Assembly (NCBI RefSeq): GCF_009617585.1
Contig: NZ_WIXI01000045.1
Coordinates: 248,001 to 312,000 of the forward strand
DNA from: Endobacterium cereale
GTDB taxonomy: Bacteria > Pseudomonadota > Alphaproteobacteria > Rhizobiales > Rhizobiaceae
Reading direction: 5' to 3'
DNA: 64,000 bases
How positions within the stretch are numbered: position 1 is the stretch's first letter; each line of letters opens with the position of its first letter. The notes beneath the pieces were generated by a model. It was not told the origin of the DNA, did no database searches, and saw only the letters and a program-made list of their open reading frames with translations. The position numbers and the translations under genes were made by a program. Positions 24,417-33,904 of the stretch are shown in pieces.

Positions 24417-25778
24417 TCAGGCGGTAATGCGTTCGATCCGGGCGAATTCGCGGTAATGCGCTTCGAGATATCTGAGCGTCGCCATGCTGTCGGCCGGCTT
24501 TCCGTAATAATAGCCCTGCCCCATGCCGCAGCCGAGCGCCTTCAGCTTTTCCGCTTCCTCGATCTGCTCGATGCCTTCCGCCACCACCTGCAGGTCGAGA
24601 CCATCGCACATGGCGACGATCGCCTTGATGATGTGTTCGGACGCACGGTCGGTGGTGATGCGCGACACGAAGGCGCGGTCGATCTTCACCTTGTCGAAGG
24701 TGAAATCGCGAAGCCGCCCGAGGCTCGACTGACCGGTGCCAAAATCGTCGAGCGAGATACGCACGCCGGCCTGGCGCAGTTCGGTGATGATGCGGTGAGC
24801 CGTATCGGCCGAGGTCATCACCGCCGTTTCGGTGATCTCCAGCTCGACACGGTTGGGATCAAGACCGACACGGGCAAGTGTTTGCAGCATGGACTGCGCC
24901 GTGCCCGGATCCATCAGCTGGGCCGACGAGAGATTGAACGAGAGAAACAGTTCTCGCGGCCATGCAAGGGCCGCTTCCGCCGCCTTGCGAAGAAGCGTTT
25001 CCGACAGTGCATCGATGAAGCCGCGCTCTTCGGCCAGCGGCACGAAAGCGGCGGGAGACACAAAACCGAGATCGGCATCAATCCAACGGGCGAGCGCCTC
25101 GAAACCGAGGACTGCGCCATCGCGCAGGCGCACGATCGGCTGGAAATGGACATCGACCGCATCGGCGATGATGGCATTGCGCAGCGCCTGTTCAAGCTGC
25201 GTGGCGCGCTTCATCTCCTGCGCAATTTCCTGGGAATAGACCGTGATCTGGCCACGACCGCGACGTTTCGAGCGGTAAAGCGCGGTTTCGGCGCTTTTCA
25301 GAAGCTCCTCGAATTCCTCGCCGGCAAAGGGATAGATGGCAAAACCGAAGGAGGAGGACAGGCGCACATTGCGGTCGCCGAGATCATAAGGGGCTGACAG
25401 CACGTCCTTGATCATCTGGCCGATGCGTTCGGCACCATTCTTTTCGAAGACCAACGGGAAAACGAAGGCGAATTCGTCGCCGTCGTGACGGGTGACTGTG
25501 GCGCCGTCGGGAATGCAGGCTTTCAGGCGATGACCGACCTGACAAAGGATCTCGTCGCCCGCTTCGGCGCCGAAAAGATCGTTAATGGGTTTGAAACCGT
25601 CGAGATTGGCGATGCAGATGGCAAATGGAGCAGGATCGTCGGCACGTTCAGCCGCCAGCATGCGCACCTTGTCGCGCATCCGGTAACGATTGCCCAAGCC
25701 CGTCAACGGATCGCTATAGGCCATAGCCTGTAGCTCGTTGTGGCTGACCTGAGGCAACTGGGCGCCTGCCAATTTCAT
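24417..25778 (-). CDS. GGDEF-EAL protein (c-di-GMP phosphodiesterase/diguanylate cyclase)
   Basis: A 453-residue cytoplasmic protein with a GGDEF domain (residues about 20-180) and an EAL domain (about 195-445). The GGDEF signature reads RHDGDEFAF near 98: the first Gly is Asp, so cyclase activity is doubtful. The EAL domain keeps GFEALARW near 222, the metal-site segments ELEITETAVM and DDFGTGQSSLGRL, and VVAEGIE near 395, so it probably hydrolyses cyclic di-GMP. ATG 25778 is preferred over the 25856 start; the frame opens only 7 bases after the PAS-REC gene, suggesting co-transcription. The two proteins likely form one signalling pair. Confidence 0.88.
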   Translation of the reverse strand: MKLAGAQLPQVSHNELQAMAYSDPLTGLGNRYRMRDKVRMLAAERADDPAPFAICIANLDGFKPINDLFGAEAGDEILCQVGHRLKACIPDGATVTRHDGDEFAFVFPLVFEKNGAERIGQMIKDVLSAPYDLGDRNVRLSSSFGFAIYPFAGEEFEELLKSAETALYRSKRRGRGQITVYSQEIAQEMKRATQLEQALRNAIIADAVDVHFQPIVRLRDGAVLGFEALARWIDADLGFVSPAAFVPLAEERGFIDALSETLLRKAAEAALAWPRELFLSFNLSSAQLMDPGTAQSMLQTLARVGLDPNRVELEITETAVMTSADTAHRIITELRQAGVRISLDDFGTGQSSLGRLRDFTFDKVKIDRAFVSRITTDRASEHIIKAIVAMCDGLDLQVVAEGIEQIEEAEKLKALGCGMGQGYYYGKPADSMATLRYLEAHYREFARIERITA

Positions 25779-25862
25779 TTCATGATCCCGTATCACCTTT
25801 AGGCTCAAAGGAGGATGAGATGAAAAGATTAAGAAAACCGTAGCGTGCGCATGCACAGCTGA

Positions 25863-27533
25863 TCAAACGGCGAGAATATCCGCGTCCTCGGCAGAATCAT
25901 TGCCACCCAGCCCGAGGGCGTTGAACACGGCCTCCACGGCATCGCTGCTGACGGGCTTGATCAGAACCGCATCCATGCCTGCCTGCTGGCATTGCTCGCG
26001 ATCATTCTCGAAAGCCGGCTGCAGCACGCCGATAACAACAGTGGCGCCGGAACCGCCCTCCAGCTCGCGAATGCGGCGGGTTGCCTCGAAACCGTTCAAG
26101 CTTGGCAGCGTGATATCCATCAGCACAGCACGCGGGCGCTGCTCCTGCCAGATGCGCACCGCTTCTGCGCCATCAGCCGCCACAATATAACGATAACCGA
26201 GCCCCTCAAGGATCTGCGAGAAGACGATCTGGTTGACGGCATTGTCTTCCGCCACGAGCACATCGATCTGCGACGAACCTTCGATCTGCCAGTCGTCGTC
26301 GGCGGCGGCGGCTTGCGACCGGCCCGACCGTTCGGCGAAATTGCGGGCGAGCGCCGCCATCAGATCGCCGCGTAGCGTGGACGGCGCCAGTGCCAGAAGA
26401 TCGATGCCGTATTCTTCGGTCGCCTTACAAAGGGTTGCCTGCATGGCGGGTTCGCAGAGAACCAGATCGACCGAAACATCCGCCTCAGCGGCAATATCCA
26501 GAAAAACTTCAAGCTCCGCTGCATCGTCGACCTGCGAGCAATCGATACCGGCTTCGAGCAGGATGGCAAGCGTATCCGATGCCAGGGCCTCATCCGCCGT
26601 CACCAGCAGGACGCGGCGGCCTTCCGGCATGGGCGGCGCGGGCCGCAGGGCCGCGGCCGCAGCTTCGTCGCTCATTCCGGAAGCGGAAAAATCGAGGCTC
26701 GGCACCGGATCGCTCGACGGCGCGGCAAAGTCGGCTTCGGCGAGCGCGGAAATATCGTTGATGACGGACACTACGAAATAGCGCCCCGGCTTGCCGATGC
26801 GATACCGGCTGGTGACAATCGAGGCCTCGCGGCCATCGGCACGGATCATCTGTTCCGGCGTGACCAGCGAATTACCGCTTTCCATCACCTGGCGGGCGGG
26901 ATCATCCAGCCGCTCGACGAAATCGTTCTTGTGCAGATCGGACAGCCGGCGGCCAAGGATGGCGGTGGCCGGCAGGCCATAGAGCGCGCAGGCCGCCTTA
27001 TTGACCGCGACGAACTGGAAATTGCGGTCCTTGACTAGGATCGGCACCGGCAGATTGTCGAGAATATCCTCCGTGACCTGCACGCGCTCCAGATCGGCGC
27101 GCCACTGGTCTTCGCGTTTCTTGGTCTCGGATACGTCCCGGACGAGGCAAACGCCGTAACCGGACGGCAGGCGGCGCTTGGTGTAGGAAATCCAGCGCTC
27201 AGGCCCGCAACGCTCCAGCGTTTCCGAGCGCTCCTTCCACAAGCTGGCGATCTGCTCGGCCACCCAGTCCTCGCGCGGCAGATGCGAACGATGCGGCCGC
27301 GACAGGGCGTCACGTCCGGAAAGTTTGCCCGTATCGTAGATCGACCCGAAGAAGTCGCGCATGCGGCCACCGGCGGCCGGCATGATTTTGGGGAAAAAAT
27401 TGCGCAGTTGCGGGCTGGCGAAAAGGATGAGGTCGTTGCGGTCATAGACAAGGAACGCGCCCGAAACGGATTCGGCAACGACGTCCAGCATGGCAGATTG
27501 AATGTTTGCGTCCTCGGACGTCAAATCATCCAT
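25863..27533 (-). CDS. PAS-PAS-receiver protein lacking a kinase domain
   Basis: A 556-residue signalling protein. Two PAS regions are visible: one at about 10-135 (SGAFLVYDRNDLILFASPQL...GYGVCLVRDVSETKKRED) and one at about 145-265 (PVPILVKDRNFQFVAVNKAA...YFVVSVINDIS). After an Ala/Pro linker comes a degenerate receiver-like segment (about 300-410, RRVLLVTADEALASDTLAIL), then a proper receiver domain at about 425-540 (IDVLVAEDNAVNQIV; phospho-acceptor Asp in AVLMDITLPSLNG near 469; Lys in DAVLIKPVS). No H-box or HATPase domain is present. ATG 27533 follows CAGGAG; GTG 27551 is an alternative. It precedes the GGDEF-EAL gene. Confidence 0.8.
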   Translation of the reverse strand: MDDLTSEDANIQSAMLDVVAESVSGAFLVYDRNDLILFASPQLRNFFPKIMPAAGGRMRDFFGSIYDTGKLSGRDALSRPHRSHLPREDWVAEQIASLWKERSETLERCGPERWISYTKRRLPSGYGVCLVRDVSETKKREDQWRADLERVQVTEDILDNLPVPILVKDRNFQFVAVNKAACALYGLPATAILGRRLSDLHKNDFVERLDDPARQVMESGNSLVTPEQMIRADGREASIVTSRYRIGKPGRYFVVSVINDISALAEADFAAPSSDPVPSLDFSASGMSDEAAAAALRPAPPMPEGRRVLLVTADEALASDTLAILLEAGIDCSQVDDAAELEVFLDIAAEADVSVDLVLCEPAMQATLCKATEEYGIDLLALAPSTLRGDLMAALARNFAERSGRSQAAAADDDWQIEGSSQIDVLVAEDNAVNQIVFSQILEGLGYRYIVAADGAEAVRIWQEQRPRAVLMDITLPSLNGFEATRRIRELEGGSGATVVIGVLQPAFENDREQCQQAGMDAVLIKPVSSDAVEAVFNALGLGGNDSAEDADILAV

Positions 27534-27825
27534 CAAAATCGACTCCTGCACCCCACAAACGCCCCGGCGAAAACCGGACCGCCAAGCCTGACAACCAACC
27601 GCTCCGGCCTCCGATTGCTGATAATGCGGTTTTCAAACTCCGCAGATCAGCGTTTTCGGCCGGGATGTCCATTCGGTGCACGGCACCTTCAGAAAGCGAT
27701 CGACAGGCATTATACCCAGCGCAGAAATAGCGCTTTTGTCTTAAAGTCGAATTAATCGTCGGATTTCTACCCTCCACTGAAACTGGCCCCTATGCAGCGC
27801 CGCTCGAATCCGGGAAAATGGCCAC

Positions 27826-29763
27826 ATGCCAGTCAAACTTCTTTCAGAAACGCTGATCAACCAGATCGCCGCCGGCGAAGTCATCGAACGCCCGGCCAGC
27901 GCCGCCAAGGAGCTGATCGAAAACGCCATCGATGCCGGCGCCACCCGTATCGAGATCGCCACTGCCGGTGGCGGCAAAAGCCTGATGCGCATCACCGACA
28001 ACGGATCGGGCATGAATGCGGCCGATCTGGAGCTTGCCGTGCGCCGCCACTGCACCTCCAAGATCGACGTCCATCTCGACGATATCCGCACGCTCGGCTT
28101 TCGCGGCGAGGCGCTGCCGTCGATCGGTTCGGTGGCGCGGCTGACGATCACCAGCCGCCAGCAGGGCGCATCGGAAGGTTATGAAGTCAGCGTTGTCGGC
28201 GGCAAGACATCGGCCGTCAAACCGGCGGCCGCGAACCCCGGTACGGTGGTGGAAGTGCGCGACATCTTTTTCGCCACCCCTGCCCGCCTGAAATTCCTCA
28301 AAACCGAAAAGGCCGAGGCCGGCGCGATTACCGAAGTGGTGAAGCGCATGGCGATCGCCTTTCCAAAAGTGCGCTTCGTGCTGTCGGGGCCTGACCGTTC
28401 GACGCTGGAACTGCCGGCCACCGGCGACGATCATCTTGCCCGCATGGCACAGATCCTCGGCGCCGAGTTCAAGGACAATGCCATCGAGATCGATGCGGCG
28501 CGCGAAGATGTGACGCTGACCGGTTTTGCGGGCGTGCCGACCTTCAACCGCGGCAATTCCGGCCATCAATACATGTTCGTCAACGGACGACCGGTGCAGG
28601 ACAAGCTGCTCCTGTCCGCCATCCGTGGCGCCTATGCCGAAACCATTCCGTCGGGACGGTACCCGATCGCGGTTCTGTCGATCGGGCTCGATCCGGCACT
28701 GGTGGATGTCAACGTTCACCCGGCCAAATCCGACGTGCGGTTCCGCGATCCCGGCCTTGTGCGCGGCCTGATCGTCGGGGCGATCCGGCAGGCCTTGGCA
28801 CGCGAGGGCGACCGGGCAGCCACGACCGGGGCGAGCGGATTGCTGCGGGCCTTCCGGCCCGAAGCGCCGGGCGGCTATCAGCCGCAGGGGTTTGCGGCGC
28901 AAGGCGATGGCAGTTCCGGCGGCTATGGCGGCTCAGCCACGGGAGGATCGGGCTTAGGTGGATCGGGCACGGGTAGCGCTGGCAGCGGTTTCGGCGGCGG
29001 CTGGTCGGCATCGCGTTATGCCTCCGCGTCAAGCCAGCCGTGGAACGCCGCAACATCACCGTCCCGCCCGTTTCAGCAGGCCGGTTTTGCCGAGCGGCAG
29101 GCGGGTTTCGACACCATGACCATGCCGAGCGCGCGGGCCGACCATTTCGAGGCTGCGGCGGTGTCTGAAGAGGCACCGATCCGCCATCGTCTGGGCGCGG
29201 CACGGGCACAGCTGCATGAAAACTATATCGTTGCGCAGACGGAGAACGGGCTTGTCATTGTCGACCAGCATGCGGCGCATGAACGACTTGTCTTCGAGGC
29301 GATGCGCAAGGCGCTGGATGCCGACCGGCTGCCCTCGCAGGTTCTTCTGATCCCCGAGATCATCGACCTGCCGGAAGAGGATTGCGACCGGTTGATGGTG
29401 CATGTCGATGGGCTAGACCGTCTGGGGCTGGCCATTGAACGGTTCGGCCCCGGCGCGATCGCCGTGCGCGAAACACCGGCCATGCTGGGCGAAGTCGATG
29501 CCTCCGACCTGATCCGCGATCTCGCCGACGAGGTGGCCGAGTGGAATACGGCGGGTGGACTGAAGGGCCGTCTGGAACATGTGGCGGCGACGATGGCCTG
29601 CCATGGTTCTGTGCGTTCGGGACGGCGCCTGAAGCCGGAAGAGATGAACGCGCTGCTGCGGGAAATGGAAGCGACGCCGGGATCAGGCCAATGCAACCAC
29701 GGTCGCCCGACCTATATCGAGCTGAAGTTGACGGATATCGAAAGATTGTTCGGGCGCAGTTGA
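27826..29763 (+). CDS. mutL: DNA mismatch repair protein MutL
   Basis: A 645-residue protein linking MutS mismatch recognition to strand removal. The GHKL ATPase is complete: [20 protein letters not shown] with the catalytic Glu, DNGSGM near residue 58 and [15 protein letters not shown] near 87. A Gly/Ser-rich linker (about 345-420) leads to the dimerisation domain, which holds the endonuclease motif [12 protein letters not shown] (DQHA-x2-E-x4-E, near 480) and ends [11 protein letters not shown]. Such MutL proteins nick DNA themselves and occur in bacteria without MutH. The start follows AAAATGGCCAC with no strong ribosome site. The gene is free-standing. Confidence 0.96.
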   Translation: MPVKLLSETLINQIAAGEVIERPASAAKELIENAIDAGATRIEIATAGGGKSLMRITDNGSGMNAADLELAVRRHCTSKIDVHLDDIRTLGFRGEALPSIGSVARLTITSRQQGASEGYEVSVVGGKTSAVKPAAANPGTVVEVRDIFFATPARLKFLKTEKAEAGAITEVVKRMAIAFPKVRFVLSGPDRSTLELPATGDDHLARMAQILGAEFKDNAIEIDAAREDVTLTGFAGVPTFNRGNSGHQYMFVNGRPVQDKLLLSAIRGAYAETIPSGRYPIAVLSIGLDPALVDVNVHPAKSDVRFRDPGLVRGLIVGAIRQALAREGDRAATTGASGLLRAFRPEAPGGYQPQGFAAQGDGSSGGYGGSATGGSGLGGSGTGSAGSGFGGGWSASRYASASSQPWNAATSPSRPFQQAGFAERQAGFDTMTMPSARADHFEAAAVSEEAPIRHRLGAARAQLHENYIVAQTENGLVIVDQHAAHERLVFEAMRKALDADRLPSQVLLIPEIIDLPEEDCDRLMVHVDGLDRLGLAIERFGPGAIAVRETPAMLGEVDASDLIRDLADEVAEWNTAGGLKGRLEHVAATMACHGSVRSGRRLKPEEMNALLREMEATPGSGQCNHGRPTYIELKLTDIERLFGRS

Positions 29764-29958
29764 GTGTTTTGGCCAGTGCCGCTTGCGTGTTTAAGCCGCG
29801 TGAAGCGGTGCTGTCCTATTTGTATGAGGGCGGTGCGCCACACCCCCGATAATCTGACGGCACCTTCCAACGACACGCAACCCCTTCCCATCCACTCACC
29901 TTCGCGGTAATCACCATTTATGATTTTCGGATCAAAGATTTTCGGCAGGAGACGCAGG

Positions 29959-30192
29959 ATGAACCGTTTTGAAGGCGCAGGTTTTCGCGAGGCAAAACTT
30001 CGTTATCTCGACGGCGATTACCAGATCATCACCTCCGGTTCGTTCGTCATTTGCGCCATGACCGGCGCCAATATTCCGCTCGACGAACTGCGCTACTGGA
30101 GCGTGGCGCGGCAGGAGCCCTATGCCGATTGCGCTGCCTCGCTGGAAGCCGACAAACGCGCCGGCATCCTGCCCAATCAGAAACGCGCCTGA
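29959..30192 (+). CDS. DUF2093 domain protein
   Basis: A 77-residue protein of the DUF2093 family, found almost only in alphaproteobacteria and usually next to lpxK. ATG 29959 is preceded by CAGGAGACGCAGG, a good ribosome site, and the conserved residues start there (MNRFEGAGFREAKLRYLDGD, then CAMTGANIPLDELRYWSV). An in-frame ATG at 29920 gives a basic tail unlikely to be translated. It ends 6 bases before the convergent lpxK stop. Its function is unknown; the recurring neighbourhood hints at an envelope link. Confidence 0.85.
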   Translation: MNRFEGAGFREAKLRYLDGDYQIITSGSFVICAMTGANIPLDELRYWSVARQEPYADCAASLEADKRAGILPNQKRA

Positions 30193-30198
30193 TCTTTT

Positions 30199-31230
30199 TT
30201 ACCTGGCCTTGAGCAACCGTTGGCGGCAATTTGCAATCGCCGCATCGATGATGTGATGGGCCGCGCGCGGATCGTCGAACACCATGTCGATTTCGACAAC
30301 CGTGGTTTTATCCGCCAGTTCCTTCGCCTTGCCGGAATGCCCCGTCAGCCGCACCGCGTCCTTGGATGTGGTGACCGGCAGGAGATCCTGTTTCGCCGCG
30401 TCCTTCAGAAGATCCGCGATCTCGTCCTCGGTGAAATAATGATGATCGGGAAAGGCGCGACGCTCGACGATGGCGGCCCCGAGGCTGACCACCGTGCGAT
30501 AGAATTTTTCCGGGTCGGCAATGCCGACATAGGCAAACACATGCCGGTTGACCAGTGACGGGTCGGGGCGCGGCACGACCGAGGCCACGTGGATCTGCTT
30601 GCCTGCACGCGCTGCCTGCCGGACCAGTGCATCGGCAGCAGGGCCGTTGCCGACCTTGAGGATGGCGGACAGTTGATGCATCTGTTCGGAGATCGGCGCA
30701 CGCACGGGGCCGCCGGGGACGAGATGGCCGTTGCCGATGCCGCGATTGCTGTCGATCACCACAAGCGCAAAATCCAGTTCCAGCCTCGCGCTCTGGAAAC
30801 CGTCATCCATGATGATGATATCGGCGCCTTCCGAGACCAGCCTTTTCGCGCCATCGACGCGGCGACGGGAAATCACCGTCATCGCTTCACGGGCGAGAAG
30901 CAGCGCCTCGTCGCCCACCGCATCGGCGCGGTGGTGATGCGGATCGACCACGGTGACGACATCGAGCGAGCCACCGTAACCGCGGCTAAGGAAACCGGGC
31001 TTGAGGCCACGCGCAATCGCTGCGCGGGCAATGGCGATGGCAGTCGGGGTCTTGCCGGCGCCGCCGACAGTAAAATTGCCGATACAGATGACCGGAACGG
31101 GGACGCTGCCGCGCTTGGCGTTGCGCATGCGGCGGCCGGCAATGCGGCCGTAGAGGAAGGAAATCGGGGACAGGCCCCAGGCGCGCCAATCGGCCTTTGT
31201 CCACCAGAACGGCGGCGCTTCCGAAACCAT
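30199..31230 (-). CDS. lpxK: Tetraacyldisaccharide 4'-kinase
   Basis: A 343-residue inner-membrane-associated kinase that phosphorylates the 4' position of lipid A precursor (lipid IVA formation). The P-loop [20 protein letters not shown] is near residue 50, the second glycine-rich stretch [12 protein letters not shown] near 83, and [17 protein letters not shown] near 137. The N-terminal hydrophobic, aromatic segment ([20 protein letters not shown]) is typical of LpxK. It is last in the minus-strand set waaA-HAD-lpxK, 167 bases after the HAD gene, a gap with no recognisable feature. Confidence 0.94.
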   Translation of the reverse strand: MVSEAPPFWWTKADWRAWGLSPISFLYGRIAGRRMRNAKRGSVPVPVICIGNFTVGGAGKTPTAIAIARAAIARGLKPGFLSRGYGGSLDVVTVVDPHHHRADAVGDEALLLAREAMTVISRRRVDGAKRLVSEGADIIIMDDGFQSARLELDFALVVIDSNRGIGNGHLVPGGPVRAPISEQMHQLSAILKVGNGPAADALVRQAARAGKQIHVASVVPRPDPSLVNRHVFAYVGIADPEKFYRTVVSLGAAIVERRAFPDHHYFTEDEIADLLKDAAKQDLLPVTTSKDAVRLTGHSGKAKELADKTTVVEIDMVFDDPRAAHHIIDAAIANCRQRLLKAR

Positions 31231-31396
31231 TTTTCGTCTCTGCTCTTGTCTATTTTCGGCGAGAGCATTGCTGGCGATTTAACAATTGCCAGCAATGCTC
31301 TCGATTTCTGGTTTTACGTAATTCCGAACGCAAAACCGGTTGCCGCTTTTGCCGGAATTGCTTCAGAAACGGCAGAACCGACAAAAAGGCAAGGTT

Positions 31397-32110
31397 TTAC
31401 GGGAGGAGATCTTCAATCAGGGTAATATCCGCAAGTACGATGTCGGCGAGCGGCGACAATGTTTCGGTCGTGCCGGTACCGGTCAGCACCGCGATCCTGA
31501 GGCCCGCGCCTGCCGAGAGGCCGACATGCATGTCGTGGCTGTTGTCGCCGACCATGGCGACCTCCGACGGATCAACCCCAACGGCGCTGGCAAAGGCGAG
31601 CAACATGCCGGGTTCCGGCTTCACGCCATGGCCGCTGTCGTAACCGGTGACGAAATCGAGATATCGGGCGAAGTCGAACCGATCCGCCGTGGCGCGGATG
31701 GCAGCTTCGTTATCGCTTGAGGCAACGCCCAGTTTCAGCCCCCTCGCCTTCAGCTTTCCAAAAAAACCGGCAAGATCGGCAGCCGGCACGGAATAGTCGG
31801 CGGCGCGCAGGAAAAGCGCATCGAGCTTTTGCGTCAGGTCTTCTGCATCCAGCGGTGAGCCGACGGCAATCAGACCACGGGCGATATCGGCAGCACTTCC
31901 GGCTGCAAACAGGCTGTCAGCGCGCGTGTGGCCGGAGGCGTCATCCATGCCGCCCACATCGAGCAGGCGGGCTTCGAGTGCGGCATCGCCGTTGGCGGCA
32001 ATATGGGCCGCCTCGCGGTTTACCGGGCCCCAGCTTTCGTCATAACGCAGAAGCGTGCCGTCCTTGTCGAACAGGATAGCCTTGATCGCCGAAAAATCTG
32101 GATCCGTCAT
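31397..32110 (-). CDS. HAD-family phosphatase (phosphoglycolate phosphatase-like)
   Basis: A 237-residue haloacid dehalogenase-type phosphatase. The nucleophile motif LFDKDGTLLRYDESW is near residue 12, the Thr/Ser motif LGVASSDNEAAI near 128, and the final Asp pair in EVAMVGDNSHDMHVGLSAGA near 185. A helical cap domain lies between. It resembles phosphoglycolate phosphatases, though the substrate cannot be read from sequence. Its ATG overlaps the waaA stop by one base (TAATG), so the two are translationally coupled. It is not KdsC-like (too long, with a C1 cap), so a Kdo-8-phosphate role is unlikely. Confidence 0.85.
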   Translation of the reverse strand: MTDPDFSAIKAILFDKDGTLLRYDESWGPVNREAAHIAANGDAALEARLLDVGGMDDASGHTRADSLFAAGSAADIARGLIAVGSPLDAEDLTQKLDALFLRAADYSVPAADLAGFFGKLKARGLKLGVASSDNEAAIRATADRFDFARYLDFVTGYDSGHGVKPEPGMLLAFASAVGVDPSEVAMVGDNSHDMHVGLSAGAGLRIAVLTGTGTTETLSPLADIVLADITLIEDLLP

Positions 32111-33426
32111 TACTGTGCGGCAGTCTTGGGCTGAAGCGCGGCGGACACGGCGAGCGGATTGATATAGGGTTCCAGCGCCTTGACGGTGGCCGACAGCGCG
32201 CCACGCATGTCCTGAATGGCTTCCTGACCCGCATCGATCATATTGCGGCGGGCGATATCGTTGTTCAGCAAGTAATGCACGGCCTTGGCCAGCATTTCGG
32301 TATCGCGGATCATACGAGCGCCGCCCTTGCGGATCAGCTGCTGATAGGTTTCGCGAAAATTCTGGACATTGCTGCCGGACAGTATCGCGCAGCCGAGCAT
32401 GGCCGACTCAATGGGGTTCTGGCCGCCTTCGGCCGTCAGCGAGCGGCCGACAAAGGAGACTTCGGTGAGGCGCAGATACAAGCCCATCTCACCGATACTG
32501 TCGCCAAGGAAAATGTCGGTATCGGGCGTAATAACATCACCCCGGGAACGACGCGCGACCTTCAGCCCCTGCTCGACAAGTCCTGCCTCGATCTCGTCAC
32601 CGCGTTCGGGATGGCGCGGCACGATGATGGTGAGCTGGCCGTTGCGGGGTTTCAGTGCCTTGTGCACGGTGGCGGCGGCGGTTTCCTCGCCATCGAAGGT
32701 GCAGATGGCGGCCCATGTCTTGCGGTTGCCGATCTGTGCCAGATAGGCGTCGACGGCAGACTGATCAGCCGGCGGCGGATCGGTATCGCCCTTCAGATTG
32801 CCCGAGACCGTCACCGGCCAGGCACCGAGATCGCGAAAACGTTCCGCATCGACATCCGAACGGGCCACAACCAGAGCCATTTTGCCGAACAGCTGCTCGG
32901 CAATGCCGCCAAAACCCTTCCAGCGATCGAAAGACCGGTCGGAAATGCGGGCATTGACGCGGATCTGCGGAATGTGGCGGCGGGTGAGTTCGGCGATCGT
33001 GGTCGGCCAGATTTCGGATTCCGCCGTGATCGCCACATCGGGACGCCAGTAACGGATGAAACGCTTGATGGCGAATTTGACGTCGAGCGGTACATATTGA
33101 TGGATGACCTCATTGCCGAGGCGGTTTTCCACCAGAGCGGCCGAGGTGACCGTGCCCGTCGTCAGAAGAATATGAATGCCGCGGCGGCCGAATTCGCGGA
33201 TGAGCGGAATGACTGCAAGCGTTTCACCAACGCTTGCAGCGTGCATCCAGACCAGCGGCCCGAACGGGCGCGGCTGGCTGGCATAACCGAAGCGCTCCAG
33301 CCGGCGCTGTCGGTCTTCCTTGCCCTTGAAGGCGCGATAGGTCAGATAGCCGCCCGTCAACGGATAGGCGAGGACACCGACAACGCGGTATCCCGTCAAA
33401 GCGATGCGCGCCAAGCCTTTGCTCAT
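32110..33426 (-). CDS. waaA: 3-deoxy-D-manno-octulosonic acid (Kdo) transferase
   Basis: A 438-residue inner-membrane GT30 glycosyltransferase that attaches Kdo to lipid IVA. The membrane-proximal N-terminus has a hydrophobic stretch (VVGVLAYPLTGGYLTYRAF), followed by the donor-site segment VWMHAASVGETLAVIPLIREF containing the catalytic Glu (near residue 67, given as short pieces). The C-terminal lobe shows EMGLYLRLTEVSFVGRSL and GGQNPIESAMLGC, the family's sugar-nucleotide site. It starts the minus-strand set waaA-HAD-lpxK. Confidence 0.94.
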   Translation of the reverse strand: MSKGLARIALTGYRVVGVLAYPLTGGYLTYRAFKGKEDRQRRLERFGYASQPRPFGPLVWMHAASVGETLAVIPLIREFGRRGIHILLTTGTVTSAALVENRLGNEVIHQYVPLDVKFAIKRFIRYWRPDVAITAESEIWPTTIAELTRRHIPQIRVNARISDRSFDRWKGFGGIAEQLFGKMALVVARSDVDAERFRDLGAWPVTVSGNLKGDTDPPPADQSAVDAYLAQIGNRKTWAAICTFDGEETAAATVHKALKPRNGQLTIIVPRHPERGDEIEAGLVEQGLKVARRSRGDVITPDTDIFLGDSIGEMGLYLRLTEVSFVGRSLTAEGGQNPIESAMLGCAILSGSNVQNFRETYQQLIRKGGARMIRDTEMLAKAVHYLLNNDIARRNMIDAGQEAIQDMRGALSATVKALEPYINPLAVSAALQPKTAAQ

Positions 33427-33587
33427 CGCATCATCCCCTGATCCGTCACCATCGATGTCAATTGCCCAACCCTTAGCATATATTGCTTATAGCGCCCGCG
33501 TTCTGCTTTACAAATACGTCAAAAAAAGGGGGGCTGCAGTACAAGAACCGATAACCACAGGTATCGGTCCCAGCCGAAACGACAGTA

Positions 33588-33830
33588 TTAGAGACCGGTC
33601 GCCTTCGGATCGAGCAGGCGGTGCATATGCACGATGAAATAACGCATATGGGCGTTGTCTACGGTCTGCTGCGCCTTGGCCTTCCAGGCCGTGAGAGCAG
33701 AGGCGTAATCCGGGAAGATGCCGACGATATCAAGTGCCGACAGATCGCGGAACTGCACGTCGGTGAGGTCGGACAATTCGCCTCCGAAAACGAGGTGCAG
33801 AAGCTGTTTCTTTTCGGTGGTTCCGGTCAT
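33588..33830 (-). CDS. DUF4170 domain protein
   Basis: An 80-residue cytoplasmic protein of the DUF4170 family, small and restricted mostly to Rhizobiales and relatives. Conserved features are LHLVFGGELSDLTDVQFRDL, VGIFPDYASALTAWKAKAQ and the final YFIVHMHRLLDP. It sits between the inositol-monophosphatase and waaA genes on the minus strand, a recurrent arrangement in rhizobia as I recall it. The ribosome site is ATTGAGAGATTGAC, before ATG 33830. Function unknown. Confidence 0.85.
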   Translation of the reverse strand: MTGTTEKKQLLHLVFGGELSDLTDVQFRDLSALDIVGIFPDYASALTAWKAKAQQTVDNAHMRYFIVHMHRLLDPKATGL

Positions 33831-33904
33831 GTCAATCTCTCAAGGACGTGTGGGTCAAAAGGCCTGCCTTATTTGGCTGTCATTGAGGTATTTCACCCCA
33901 AAGG

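Noticed and set aside
24378-24609. Upstream extension of the orphan gene to 24609
   Set aside because: The extension is antisense to the EAL gene and lacks homologous features; the start at 24378 or 24375 is preferred.
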